The position numbers were made by a program, and so were the translations under genes. Under the pieces are notes generated by a model. The model was not told the DNA's origin. It searched no databases and saw nothing but the letters and a program-made list of their open reading frames with translations. This document shows, piece by piece, positions 1-5,853 of a stretch of 9,926 nt of DNA. The stretch is from JBOGGX01 sp050744245 (GTDB taxonomy: Bacteria > Actinomycetota > Acidimicrobiia > Acidimicrobiales > JBOGGX01): the NCBI GenBank assembly GCA_050744245.1, contig JBOGGX010000077.1:1-9926 (forward strand). Direction: 5' to 3'. Positions within the stretch are counted from its first letter, which is position 1, and each line of letters begins with the position of its first letter.

Positions 1-2
1 GG

Positions 3-95
3 TGCCTGGTGGCCCCGACCGCGGCCCGCGCCGCGCTGGCCGCGGCCGCCGTGGCCCGCCGCGATCCGTCACTCGTCGAACAGTTCCTCCCGTGA
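3..95 (+). CDS. C-terminal end of an unidentified protein (partial)
   Basis: An open frame enters from the left edge and ends at TGA 93-95. The visible 30 residues are very alanine-rich (APTAARAALAAAAVARR) and finish with DPSLVEQFLP. Codon third positions are almost all G or C, as expected for coding DNA here. It lies on the same strand as the glycosyltransferase that follows, about 80 bases upstream of it, so it may be another member of the same neighbourhood. Too little is present to name a family. That it is the true reading frame is an inference from codon bias and from the stop being followed by a hairpin. Confidence 0.45.
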   Translation, partial: CLVAPTAARAALAAAAVARRDPSLVEQFLP

Positions 96-104
96 GCGCG
101 CAAA

Positions 105-147
105 CTCGACGCATCTCGCGCCGCCCAGCGCCGCGTCGTGCGTCGAG
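105..147 (+). terminator. Inverted repeat between genes, possible terminator
   Basis: CTCGACGCA at 105-113 is exactly complementary to TGCGTCGAG at 139-147, with a 25-base GC-rich loop. It begins ten bases after the upstream stop codon and ends 30 bases before the glycosyltransferase start, a natural place for a terminator or attenuator. There is no T-run on either side, so termination would have to be of the weak, U-poor kind common in high-GC actinobacteria. Confidence 0.4.
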
Positions 148-177
148 AATGGACGGCCTGGGCCTGGCGGGGCGCCG

Positions 178-1374
178 GTGAGCCGGCCGACGCGGCCGAG
201 GGTCGGCCTGCTGACCTACTCGACCAAGCCGCGGGGCGGGGTGGTGCACACCCTGGCCCTGGCCGACCATCTGGCCGCCGCGGGCGTCGACGCGGAGGTG
301 ATCGCCCTCGGCGACCCGGCGGTCGGCTTCTTCCGCCCGGTGGCCGCGCCGTGGCGGCTCATCCCGAAGCCGCCCCCGGCACCCACGCTGGAGAGGCGGG
401 TGTTCGCCGCCCTCGACGCCATGGCCGACGGCCTGCGCCGGCTCGGTCCCGACCTCCCGCCGGTGCTCCACGCCCAGGACTGCATCTCGGCCCGGGCCGC
501 GGTGAGGCTCCGAGACGAGGGCGCGCCGGTCACCGTCGTGCGCACCGTCCACCACGTCGACGACTTCACCACCGAGGCCCTGATCGACTGTCAGCGGCGG
601 GCGATCGTCGAGCCCGATCGGGTGCTCGTCGTGTCGGCAACGTGGCGCCAGATCGTGCTCGACGACTACGGCGTGGCCGCCGAGGTCGTGCCCAACGGCG
701 TCGACCGGGCCCGGTTCGCGGCCCGCCCCAACCGTGCCACCGTGGCCCGGCTCCGGGCCTGCGCCGGCGCCGATGACGACACGTTCCTGCTCCTGGCGGT
801 CGGTGGCATCGAACCTCGGAAGGGGAGCGACCACCTGGTGCGAGCCGTCGCCCGGGTCGGCGGGCTGGTCGACCGGCGGGTGATGCTGGCCGTGATCGGC
901 GGCCACTCGTTCCAGGACCATCGGTGGTACCGCGACCGGGTGCTCGAGGGCCTGCCCGGGCTGGGCCTCGAGCTCGGCCGCGACGTCGTCGTCCTCGGCA
1001 CCGTGGACGACGAGGAGCTCCCGACCTGGTACCACGCGGCCGACGCCCTCGCCTTCCCCTCGGTCACCGAGGGTTGGGGCCTGGTCGTCCTCGAGGCCAT
1101 GGCCGCCGGCCTGCCGGTGGTGGCGACCGACATCCCCGTCCTGCGGGAGTACGTCCTCCCCGGCCGCGACGCGCTGCTGGTGGCCCCGGGCGACGATGCC
1201 GGGCTGGCCTCGGCGATCGCCCGGCTCGCCGAGGACGGTGACCTACGGGACGGCCTGGCCGCCGCCGGGCGGGCCGTGGCCGCCCGCTACGACTGGTCGG
1301 CCAGCGCCGACCGCCACGCCGCCGTCTACGCCAGCGTCACCGCCGGCGACCACGCACGAACCGTGGGTGGATGA
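178..1374 (+). CDS. MSMEG_0565-type family 4 glycosyltransferase
   Basis: A 398-residue cytoplasmic GT-B glycosyltransferase, expected to move a sugar from a nucleotide-sugar donor to an unknown acceptor. The N-terminal Rossmann half opens with VGLLTYSTKPRGGVVHTLAL (about residues 9-28), an opening I associate with the MSMEG_0565 family. The C-terminal half carries LAVGGIEPRKGSDHLV (about 205-220) and the donor-site E-x7-E signature in TEGWGLVVLEAMAAGLPVVA (about 296-315). Length is normal for the family and no break is seen. GTG 178 is chosen because the conserved start of the fold follows at once; the ribosome site (GGCGGGG) is weak. Relatives of this gene sit in the nitrilase Nit1C cluster of mycobacteria and other bacteria, whose members respond to nitrogen starvation. 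Acceptor and product are unknown. Glycosyltransferase assignment is very secure; the subfamily is recalled from memory. Confidence 0.9.
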   Translation: MSRPTRPRVGLLTYSTKPRGGVVHTLALADHLAAAGVDAEVIALGDPAVGFFRPVAAPWRLIPKPPPAPTLERRVFAALDAMADGLRRLGPDLPPVLHAQDCISARAAVRLRDEGAPVTVVRTVHHVDDFTTEALIDCQRRAIVEPDRVLVVSATWRQIVLDDYGVAAEVVPNGVDRARFAARPNRATVARLRACAGADDDTFLLLAVGGIEPRKGSDHLVRAVARVGGLVDRRVMLAVIGGHSFQDHRWYRDRVLEGLPGLGLELGRDVVVLGTVDDEELPTWYHAADALAFPSVTEGWGLVVLEAMAAGLPVVATDIPVLREYVLPGRDALLVAPGDDAGLASAIARLAEDGDLRDGLAAAGRAVAARYDWSASADRHAAVYASVTAGDHARTVGG

Positions 1375-1398
1375 TCGCATTTTTCGCGAGCATCCACC
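1366..1398. terminator. Bidirectional hairpin terminator between convergent genes
   Basis: GGTGGATG (1366-1373) pairs with CATCCACC (1391-1398). Inside, TCGC (1375-1378) pairs with GCGA (1386-1389), leaving one opposed mismatch and a loop of ATTTTTC. The stem includes the glycosyltransferase stop codon (1372-1374) and stands 29 bases beyond the end of the minus-strand XRE-cupin gene. It can therefore serve both convergent transcripts. The T tract lies in the loop rather than after the stem. Confidence 0.7.
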
Positions 1399-1426
1399 GC
1401 ACATTCGGGTGGTGGGCGGCTGGACC

Positions 1427-2050
1427 TCAGGCGGGGCGGAGGGCGAGCCAGACGGCCTGGGTCTTGCGCTTCGACGGGTTGCGCCAGCGGTGGGGGCGGT
1501 CGGTGCGGAAGTGGAGCGCGTCACCCGGGCGCAGCGGGTAGGTCTTGCCGTCGACGTCCATCTCGAAGACGCCCCCGAGCACGAACACCAGCTCCTCGCC
1601 CGGGTGCTCCATCGGACGGTCGCCGCTCGACGCCCCCGGCTCGATCGTGGCCACCGCGCCGGCGAGGAAGAACCGGCCGTACGGCCCCGACAGCCCGGCC
1701 AGATCGATGCCGGTGTGCGAGGTGTAGATCGCCCGGCGGCCGTCGGCGGGGATGAACGCCACCGGGCTCAGCGGCTGCTCCTCCTCGACGAAGTACGACA
1801 CGGGCCGGTTGAGCGCCCCGGCCAGCTTGAGCAGGGTGGTGATGGTCGGGACCATGCCGTTGCGCTCGATCTTGTGGATGGCGGCGGCCGAGACGTCGGA
1901 CCGCTCGGCCAGCTGCTGCAGCGACAACCCGCGCTGGGCCCTGAGCTCGCGGAGCTTCGGGCCGATCGAGCTGACGATCTCCGCCAGCCCGCCGGCGGTG
2001 GTGGTCGTCGTGTCGCCGTCGGCCGGGGGGTTGCTTCCTCGCGTCGCCAA
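1427..2050 (-). CDS. XRE-family regulator with C-terminal cupin domain
   Basis: A 207-residue transcription factor. A threonine-rich N-terminus (about 1-25) leads into a helix-turn-helix of the XRE/Cro type, with LRELRAQRGLSLQQLAERS and VSAAAIHKIERNG (about residues 33-66). A cupin-2 barrel fills the C-terminal half (about 130-205), with HPGEELVFVLGG, LRPGDALHFRTDRPHRWRNP and a typical final strand. Proteins of this design bind an operator through the N-terminal domain and sense a small ligand in the cupin. The start is TTG at 2050: an in-frame stop lies two codons upstream and no later ATG or GTG precedes the helix-turn-helix. The gene is divergent from the flavoprotein-CbtA operon with a 108-base spacer, so it probably controls that operon and itself. 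The ligand cannot be read from the sequence. Confidence 0.92.
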   Translation of the reverse strand: MATRGSNPPADGDTTTTTAGGLAEIVSSIGPKLRELRAQRGLSLQQLAERSDVSAAAIHKIERNGMVPTITTLLKLAGALNRPVSYFVEEEQPLSPVAFIPADGRRAIYTSHTGIDLAGLSGPYGRFFLAGAVATIEPGASSGDRPMEHPGEELVFVLGGVFEMDVDGKTYPLRPGDALHFRTDRPHRWRNPSKRKTQAVWLALRPA

Positions 2051-2158
2051 TGTTCACCGAGCCCTTGACACTGGTCGAGTCATCGTACGAAAGTGATCGT
2101 GACGTACCCTATGGTGAACGACGGGACGCGGGCAACCATCGGGGTCGGGGGGAGGTCC
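2051..2158. promoter_or_regulatory. Divergent promoter and operator region
   Basis: This spacer separates the XRE-cupin start from the flavoprotein start. It holds a perfect TTGACA (2065-2070) that could be a plus-strand -35 box, with TACGAA (2086-2091) as a poor -10 at a short 15-base spacing. Symmetric elements suited to a regulator are GTTCACC (2052-2058) facing GGTGAAC (2113-2119), and the perfect palindrome TCGTACGA (2083-2090). A second CGTAC follows at 2102-2106. GGGGGGAGG just before ATG 2159 is the ribosome site of the flavoprotein. Binding by the neighbouring XRE-cupin protein is an inference from the divergent layout. Confidence 0.5.
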
Positions 2159-3499
2159 ATGTCGTCGAGAGTCGTCGTCGTCGGGGGCGGTGCCGCCGGG
2201 ATCGGCGCGGCCGGCGCGGCCCGGGCCGTCGACCCCGACGCCGACGTCGTGGTCTTCACCGAGTACGAGGACGCGGCCTACAGCCCGTGCGGCATCCCTT
2301 ATGTCCACGGCAAGGAGATCCCCGACTTCGAGCGGCTGTTCCTGGCGACCAAGGAGGCGTACGTCGCCCAGGGCATCGACATCCGCTACGAGCGCGAGGT
2401 CACCGAGATCGACCTGGACGGTGGCCGGGTGAGCGTCGGGGGCGACCCCGACGTCTGCTTCGACCGGCTCGTCGTGGCCACCGGGTTCGAGTACGCCGAC
2501 CCCGGCGTCCCCGGGTCCGACCTCGACGGCCTCTACTACGTCAAGAACATCCGCCGGGCCATGGAGTGGGACAAGTTGCTCGACGAGGTCAAGGTGGCGG
2601 TCGTGGTCGAGGCCACCCCGCTCGGCCTCGAGATGGTGACCGCCCTGGCCCACCGGAACATCGAGACCCATCTGATCGATCCCCGGCCGTGGGCCCTGGC
2701 CGACGTGGCCGACCCCGACATCGCCGCGCCGGTCGAGGCGTCGTGGGCCGAGATGGGCGTGAAGATGCACTTCGGCTGCCGGCTCGAGGCCTTCACCGGC
2801 GACGGCCACATCCGGGCGGTGCAGACCTCCGAGGGCGAGCTCCCGGCCGACATCGCCGTCGTGTGCACCAAGAAGGTGCCCGACAACCGGCTCGCTCGCG
2901 CCGCTGGCCTGGCCATCGGGTCCACCGGCGGCATCGTCGTCGACAACCGCATGGCCACGTCGAAGCCGGGCGTGTATGCCGCCGGCGACTGCACCGAGAT
3001 CCCCCACGGCGTCACCGACATCCCCGTCCAGGGGCTGTCGGGCAGCCATGCCTATGCCCAGGGCAAGGTGGCCGGCACCAACGCCGCCGGCGGCTCCCGC
3101 ACCTACCAACCCGTGTATGTGCCGTGGGGCATGGTCGCGGGGAAGTGGATGATCGGCGGGGTCGGCGCGGGCGAGACGCTCCTCACCGCCCTCGGCATGC
3201 CGTTCGTCATGGGCACGGCCGACGGCATCTCGCGTGCCCGGTACTACCCAGACGTCAAGACGATCAGGGTCAAGCTGTTCGCCGAGCCGGGCAGCCTCCG
3301 CCTCGTCGGCGCCCAGCTGGTCGGCGGCGAGGGCATCAAGGAGCGGGCCGACTTCCTGGCCATGGCGGTCAAGACCGGCATCACCGCCGAGGACCTGGCG
3401 TGGATGGAGAACGTGTACTCGCCGCCGATCGGAGCACTCAACGAACCGATCGCGGTGGCGGCCCAGAACCTCCTGGCCTGGCCGGCAAGGACTAACTAA
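2159..3499 (+). CDS. CoA-disulfide-reductase-like FAD oxidoreductase
   Basis: A 446-residue flavoprotein of the single-cysteine pyridine nucleotide-disulfide oxidoreductase group (CoA-disulfide reductase, NADH oxidase, persulfide reductase). The FAD site is VVVVGGGAAGIGAAGAAR (residues 5-22). The redox cysteine is C44 in YSPCGIPY, matching the SxxxCGxPY pattern of the group. The second FAD motif is VYAAGDC with D277. The C-terminal dimerisation domain (about 320-440) ends with a conserved-looking tyrosine in NVYSPPIGALNEP. The segment at residues 146-158, where the NAD(P)H site GxGxxGxE is expected, reads VAVVVEATPLGLE, so the first two glycines are replaced by E151 and T153. ATG 2159 is chosen for its strong GGGGGGAGG site; the open frame begins earlier at 2093. 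It is first in an operon with a DsrE-like protein, suggesting sulfur, thiol or persulfide chemistry. The natural substrate is unknown. Confidence 0.88.
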   Translation: MSSRVVVVGGGAAGIGAAGAARAVDPDADVVVFTEYEDAAYSPCGIPYVHGKEIPDFERLFLATKEAYVAQGIDIRYEREVTEIDLDGGRVSVGGDPDVCFDRLVVATGFEYADPGVPGSDLDGLYYVKNIRRAMEWDKLLDEVKVAVVVEATPLGLEMVTALAHRNIETHLIDPRPWALADVADPDIAAPVEASWAEMGVKMHFGCRLEAFTGDGHIRAVQTSEGELPADIAVVCTKKVPDNRLARAAGLAIGSTGGIVVDNRMATSKPGVYAAGDCTEIPHGVTDIPVQGLSGSHAYAQGKVAGTNAAGGSRTYQPVYVPWGMVAGKWMIGGVGAGETLLTALGMPFVMGTADGISRARYYPDVKTIRVKLFAEPGSLRLVGAQLVGGEGIKERADFLAMAVKTGITAEDLAWMENVYSPPIGALNEPIAVAAQNLLAWPARTN

Positions 3500-3507
3500 G
3501 GGACGCG

Positions 3508-3768
3508 ATGGGCTTTCCCTCCTGGCTGCGGGAGAACTCCGAGCGCTACCTCCTGGTCGCGGCCCAGGACCGCATGGCCGGCAAGTACGGCGGCCGGGCC
3601 CCCGTTCCCGAGCCCGGGTTCAAGCCGTGGTTCTTCCGCCGTCTGTTCGTCCCGATCTACCGGCGGCTGCCGTGGCCCGTGCGCTCGAAGGTGATCCGTG
3701 CCATGCCCGGCAGCCACAGGAGGACGTGGGCGCGGCGCGACCGCTCCACCCACCAGCCAGCGATCTGA
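3508..3768 (+). CDS. Small basic protein of unknown function, 86 residues
   Basis: It starts eight bases after the flavoprotein stop, with AAGGGA four bases before ATG 3508, and so is almost certainly cotranscribed. The product is rich in arginine, tryptophan and proline. It has a PEPGFKPWFFRRLFVPIYRR stretch (about residues 34-53), which could lie at a membrane surface as an amphipathic segment but is not a clear transmembrane helix. No cysteine is present, so it is not a redox carrier. I do not recognise the family. Its position between a redox flavoprotein and a DsrE-like protein suggests an accessory or assembly role. A 40-base gap precedes the next gene. Confidence 0.75.
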   Translation: MGFPSWLRENSERYLLVAAQDRMAGKYGGRAPVPEPGFKPWFFRRLFVPIYRRLPWPVRSKVIRAMPGSHRRTWARRDRSTHQPAI

Positions 3769-3808
3769 CCCAGTCAGAGCTCGACGACCTCATCGAGAGG
3801 AGTGCGAA

Positions 3809-4297
3809 GTGCCCAAGACCATCAACAACCCGCTTCCCGCCGACGGCGAGGTTCTCTTCGACACCGAGGAGAAGCTGTTCCCCGACATCAAGGCGGAAGA
3901 GGGCGAGAAGGCCTACGTCTTCATCCACACGGTGCCCTACGAGGGATCCGTGGCCCTGGTCAACCTCCTGACCTCGACCCGCCTGGTGCGCAAGGGGTTC
4001 GACGTCTCGATCGTGCTCTACGGCCCCGGCGTCCTGCTGGCCTCCGGCACCCGGGGCTACCCGGCGGTCGGCCAGGAGGCGTTCCCCGGCCACCTGGCCA
4101 TCAACAACCAGATCAAGACCCTCCTGAAGGAGGGGGCCAAGGTCTACGCCTGCCGGTTCGCCATGGGCGCGTTGTACGGGTTCCGCGAGGACGACCTCCT
4201 CGAGGGCGTCACCCCGTTCAACCCGCTCGACGTGCTCGACTCGGCGCTGTCCGCGTGGCGGGAGAAGGCGTTCCAGCTCAACACGTGGACGGTGTGA
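3809..4297 (+). CDS. DsrE-like, MSMEG_0572/Sll0783-type nitrogen-starvation protein
   Basis: A 162-residue soluble alpha/beta protein. Recognisable blocks are EKAYVFIHTVPYEGSVALVN (about residues 32-51), RKGFDVSIVLYGPGVLLASG (about 63-82), EAFPGHLAINNQ (about 92-103), KVYACRFAMGALYG (about 112-125) and FNPLDVLDSALS with terminal LNTWTV. This pattern matches my memory of the MSMEG_0572/Sll0783 family, a DsrE/DsrF-like fold in nitrilase Nit1C clusters. One cysteine (YACRF) stands where DsrE-type proteins often carry a sulfur-handling residue. GTG 3809 is chosen over earlier in-frame starts because GAGAGGAG lies six bases upstream and the product then begins PKTINNPLPADG, as in relatives. The reaction is not known. 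The family link is recalled, not searched; a general DsrE-like call is the fallback. Confidence 0.8.
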   Translation: MPKTINNPLPADGEVLFDTEEKLFPDIKAEEGEKAYVFIHTVPYEGSVALVNLLTSTRLVRKGFDVSIVLYGPGVLLASGTRGYPAVGQEAFPGHLAINNQIKTLLKEGAKVYACRFAMGALYGFREDDLLEGVTPFNPLDVLDSALSAWREKAFQLNTWTV

Positions 4298-4305
4298 CCT
4301 CCGGC

Positions 4306-4503
4306 ATGGACGGCGCTTCCGCCGATCTCGTACCGCTCCGGCCGATCAGGGTGCCGGCCCTGGCGTGGCTGGCCGCGGCCCTGGCCACGGTGATGCTCTA
4401 TGCCGTGCTGCAGGACAACGGGCTGCTGCTCCGCCAGTCCTGGGAGACGATGCATGAGTTCTTCCACGATGGCCGTCACTTCCTCGCCGTCCCCTGCCAC
4501 TGA
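4306..4503 (+). CDS. cbtB: CbtB, small subunit of cobalt transporter
   Basis: A 65-residue membrane protein. One hydrophobic helix (about residues 18-37, ALAWLAAALATVMLYAVLQ) is followed by the CbtB metal motif, HEFFHDGRHFLAVPCH, with H50, H54, H58, C64 and H65. Length and motif fit CbtB, the partner of CbtA in cobalt uptake, often under cobalamin control. ATG 4306 lies eight bases after the preceding stop. A GTG at 4294 is in frame and overlaps that stop as GTGA, and could be used through translational coupling, since neither start has a good SD. The 3' end overlaps cbtA by 50 bases. Confidence 0.92.
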   Translation: MDGASADLVPLRPIRVPALAWLAAALATVMLYAVLQDNGLLLRQSWETMHEFFHDGRHFLAVPCH

Positions 4504-5230
4504 CGCCAGGGCCAACCCGTTCGGCTGGTTCCTCGGACGGGCGTTGCTGGCCGGGGTGGCCGGGGGACTGGCCGGCGCCGTCTTCCTCTGGCTGGTCGTC
4601 GAGCCGGTGATCAGGCTCGCCCTCGAGGTCGAGGCGACCCGGCCGGCGGACGCCGCCGGCCACGCCGAGACGTTCGGCCGAGGCGTCCAGGTCGTCGGCG
4701 GCATGTTGGCGGCCGTGCTCTATGGCGTGCTGCTGGCGACGATCTTCGGCGTGGTCTTCATGACGATCCGTCACCGGATGGCCGTGCCCACCGACTTCCT
4801 GCGCTCGCTGGCGTTGGCCGGCTGCGCCTTCGCCGCGGTCGGGCTGGTCCCGGCGCTGAAGTACCCGGCGAACCCGCCGGCGGTGGGCGACCCCGACACG
4901 GTGGGCCAGCGCACCGTGCTGTACCTCATCCTCCTGGCCTATGGCGTCGTCGTGGTCTTCGCCGCCTGGCGGTGGGCGGGAGTGCTGCGGGCGCGGGGCA
5001 CGAGCCAGCCGGCGCGGGTCACCCTGGTCGGTGTCGCCGTGGTCGCGGTGGTCGGCCTGGCCTACGCCGTGCTGCCGCCGAATCCGGACGCGGTCCCGTC
5101 CGACGTTCCCGCCGAAGTCCTGTGGCGGTTCAGGATCGCCTCGCTCGCCGGCCTGGCCGTCGTGTGGGCGACGATCGGGCTCGTCTTCGGGTGGTTGTGT
5201 ACGGTGCCCGGCCTCCGCCGCAGAGGGTAG
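4454..5230 (+). CDS. cbtA: CbtA, cobalt transporter membrane subunit
   Basis: A 258-residue inner-membrane protein, the main CbtAB subunit, predicted to import cobalt. Hydrophobic segments lie at about residues 24-46, 80-104, 114-134, 154-176, 186-205 and 223-246. Between the third and fourth is the CbtA signature LVPALKYPANPPAVGDPDT. ATG 4454 lies inside the end of cbtB and has GGGAG about eight bases upstream; ATG 4469 is a later alternative. The overlap with cbtB implies coupled translation. I looked for a cobalamin riboswitch before the operon and before cbtB and found none. The adjoining spaces (108, 8, 40 and 8 bases) are too short for one, so control is more likely through the XRE-cupin protein. 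The last residues are basic (RRRG), consistent with a cytoplasmic C-terminus. Confidence 0.92.
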   Translation: MSSSTMAVTSSPSPATDARANPFGWFLGRALLAGVAGGLAGAVFLWLVVEPVIRLALEVEATRPADAAGHAETFGRGVQVVGGMLAAVLYGVLLATIFGVVFMTIRHRMAVPTDFLRSLALAGCAFAAVGLVPALKYPANPPAVGDPDTVGQRTVLYLILLAYGVVVVFAAWRWAGVLRARGTSQPARVTLVGVAVVAVVGLAYAVLPPNPDAVPSDVPAEVLWRFRIASLAGLAVVWATIGLVFGWLCTVPGLRRRG

Positions 5231-5235
5231 AGACG

Positions 5236-5477
5236 GTGATCCGATCAACGGGACGAGCGTTGGCGATCCCCGCCACCCTCGCCGTCGTGCTGGCTGGCGC
5301 GGCCTGCTCGTCGACCTCCTCAGCTACATCGCGCCCGGGCGCGACCACACGGTGCTCAGCGGCCACCGGCTCTACATCGAGGAGGTGGACGGGGTGCTAC
5401 TCGTCGACTGGGTGACGGAGCTGATCGGGGGCGAGCCCGTCGCCGACGTGCACTGCGTGGAGTGCTCGGTCGGCTGA
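5236..5477 (+). pseudogene. Small lipoprotein gene with an apparent frameshift
   Basis: GTG 5236 follows the cbtA stop by five bases, with AGAGGG eight bases upstream. It encodes a short lipoprotein signal: a basic start, a hydrophobic run and the lipobox LAGAAC, then a Ser/Thr-rich linker. That frame turns poor after about residue 40 and stops at 5413. A second frame in the same region reads well to TGA 5475-5477, including HRLYIEEVDGVLLVDW and VTELIGGEPVADVHCVECSVG split across the switch. The simplest reading is a single lipoprotein of about 80 residues broken by one indel near 5340-5356. Whether this is a real mutation or a sequence error cannot be told. No family is recognised. Its place directly after cbtA suggests a surface role in metal capture, which is inference. 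Confidence 0.5.
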
Positions 5478-5506
5478 TGATCGCCCGAAGGGCGGACCCG
5501 ACGCGA

Positions 5507-5534
5507 GTGAGGGAGGCCCGAAGGCCTCCCTCAC
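5507..5534. terminator. Strong bidirectional hairpin terminator
   Basis: GTGAGGGAGGCC (5507-5518) is perfectly complementary to GGCCTCCCTCAC (5523-5534), closing on a CGAA loop. It lies 30 bases after the last plus-strand operon frame and 27 bases beyond the stop of the minus-strand small gene, so it can end both. A second small hairpin, CGCCC-GAA-GGGCG (5482-5494), lies just before it. No T-run follows. Confidence 0.8.
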
Positions 5535-5560
5535 CGAGATGTTTGTCGGAAGGAACCGAC

Positions 5561-5689
5561 TCAGCGGATCACGCCGGGTGGGACGAGCTCCCGGCAGCAG
5601 AGTCGACGGTGGGCTGGTGTGGATTCCACCGGGTGGTCCGACTGCCGCTCAGCGGCCAGCCACCTCCAGGGTCCCGTGACTACCGTCAT
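5561..5689 (-). CDS. Possible 42-residue protein with paired cysteines
   Basis: ATG 5689 opens a 42-codon frame starting MTVVTGPWRWLAAERQ and ending HRRLCCRELVPPGVIR before TGA. An overlapping ATG at 5693 in another frame gives only a 14-residue peptide (MHDGSHGTLEVAGR, stop at 5649-5651). Both follow a near-perfect SD, AAAGGAGGT (5711-5703): spacing is about nine bases to ATG 5693 and thirteen to ATG 5689. The downstream hairpin terminator (5507-5534) and a plausible -10 box upstream support a real transcription unit. It might be a short leader peptide plus a small protein, or one of them alone. I recognise no family. The adjacent cysteines could bind metal or take part in redox chemistry, but that is a guess. 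Confidence 0.45.
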   Translation of the reverse strand: MTVVTGPWRWLAAERQSDHPVESTPAHRRLCCRELVPPGVIR

Positions 5690-5693
5690 GCAT

Positions 5694-5730
5694 GTGTGGA
5701 CCACCTCCTTTCTCTGGTGGTCGCAGACTA
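5694..5730 (-). promoter_or_regulatory. Promoter -10 box and hairpin holding the SD of the small gene
   Basis: Read on the minus strand, TAGTCT (5730-5725) resembles an actinobacterial -10 box. Just downstream, GACCACC (5722-5716) pairs with GGTGGTC (5705-5699), with AGAGAAAGGA in the loop. The SD AAAGGAGGT lies half in the loop and half in the right arm. Initiation from this -10 would put the hairpin at the 5' end of the messenger. Control of ribosome access is an inference from this overlap. No convincing -35 box is visible. Confidence 0.4.
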
Positions 5731-5853
5731 GCAACCGCCGCGACCGATACGCGACCGGTTTGGCCTTCGTCGGCTCCGGTTGACGGCGCTCGGCCGATCG
5801 CGCCACCCTCAACCAAACGCTCGATTGAAAACCGAGTGGGAGGAGGGGTTGCG

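Noticed and set aside
138..776. Long open frame overlapping the glycosyltransferase, arginine- and glycine-rich
   Set aside because: It is a shadow of the true gene; its composition is typical of an out-of-frame high-GC reading and it lacks motifs.
2054..3109. Long minus-strand open frame antisense to the flavoprotein
   Set aside because: The plus-strand flavoprotein has clear FAD and cysteine motifs; the antisense product shows only compositional bias (G, H, V, D).
3771..3828. Protein-like stretch LTQSELDDLIERSAK in another frame just before the DsrE-like gene
   Set aside because: Too short, no start codon, and it overlaps the SD of the following gene; no evidence that it extends the 86-residue protein.
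5699..5715. GGACCACCTCCTTTCT resembles the 3' end of 16S rRNA
   Set aside because: Upstream bases do not match 16S rRNA. The likeness arises because the opposite strand carries a near-perfect Shine-Dalgarno sequence.
5540..5853. Searched for a cobalamin riboswitch near the cobalt genes, including weak B12-box-like bases around 5620-5645 on the minus strand
   Set aside because: The core elements and the expected downstream B12 gene are missing, and the operon's own leaders are too short.
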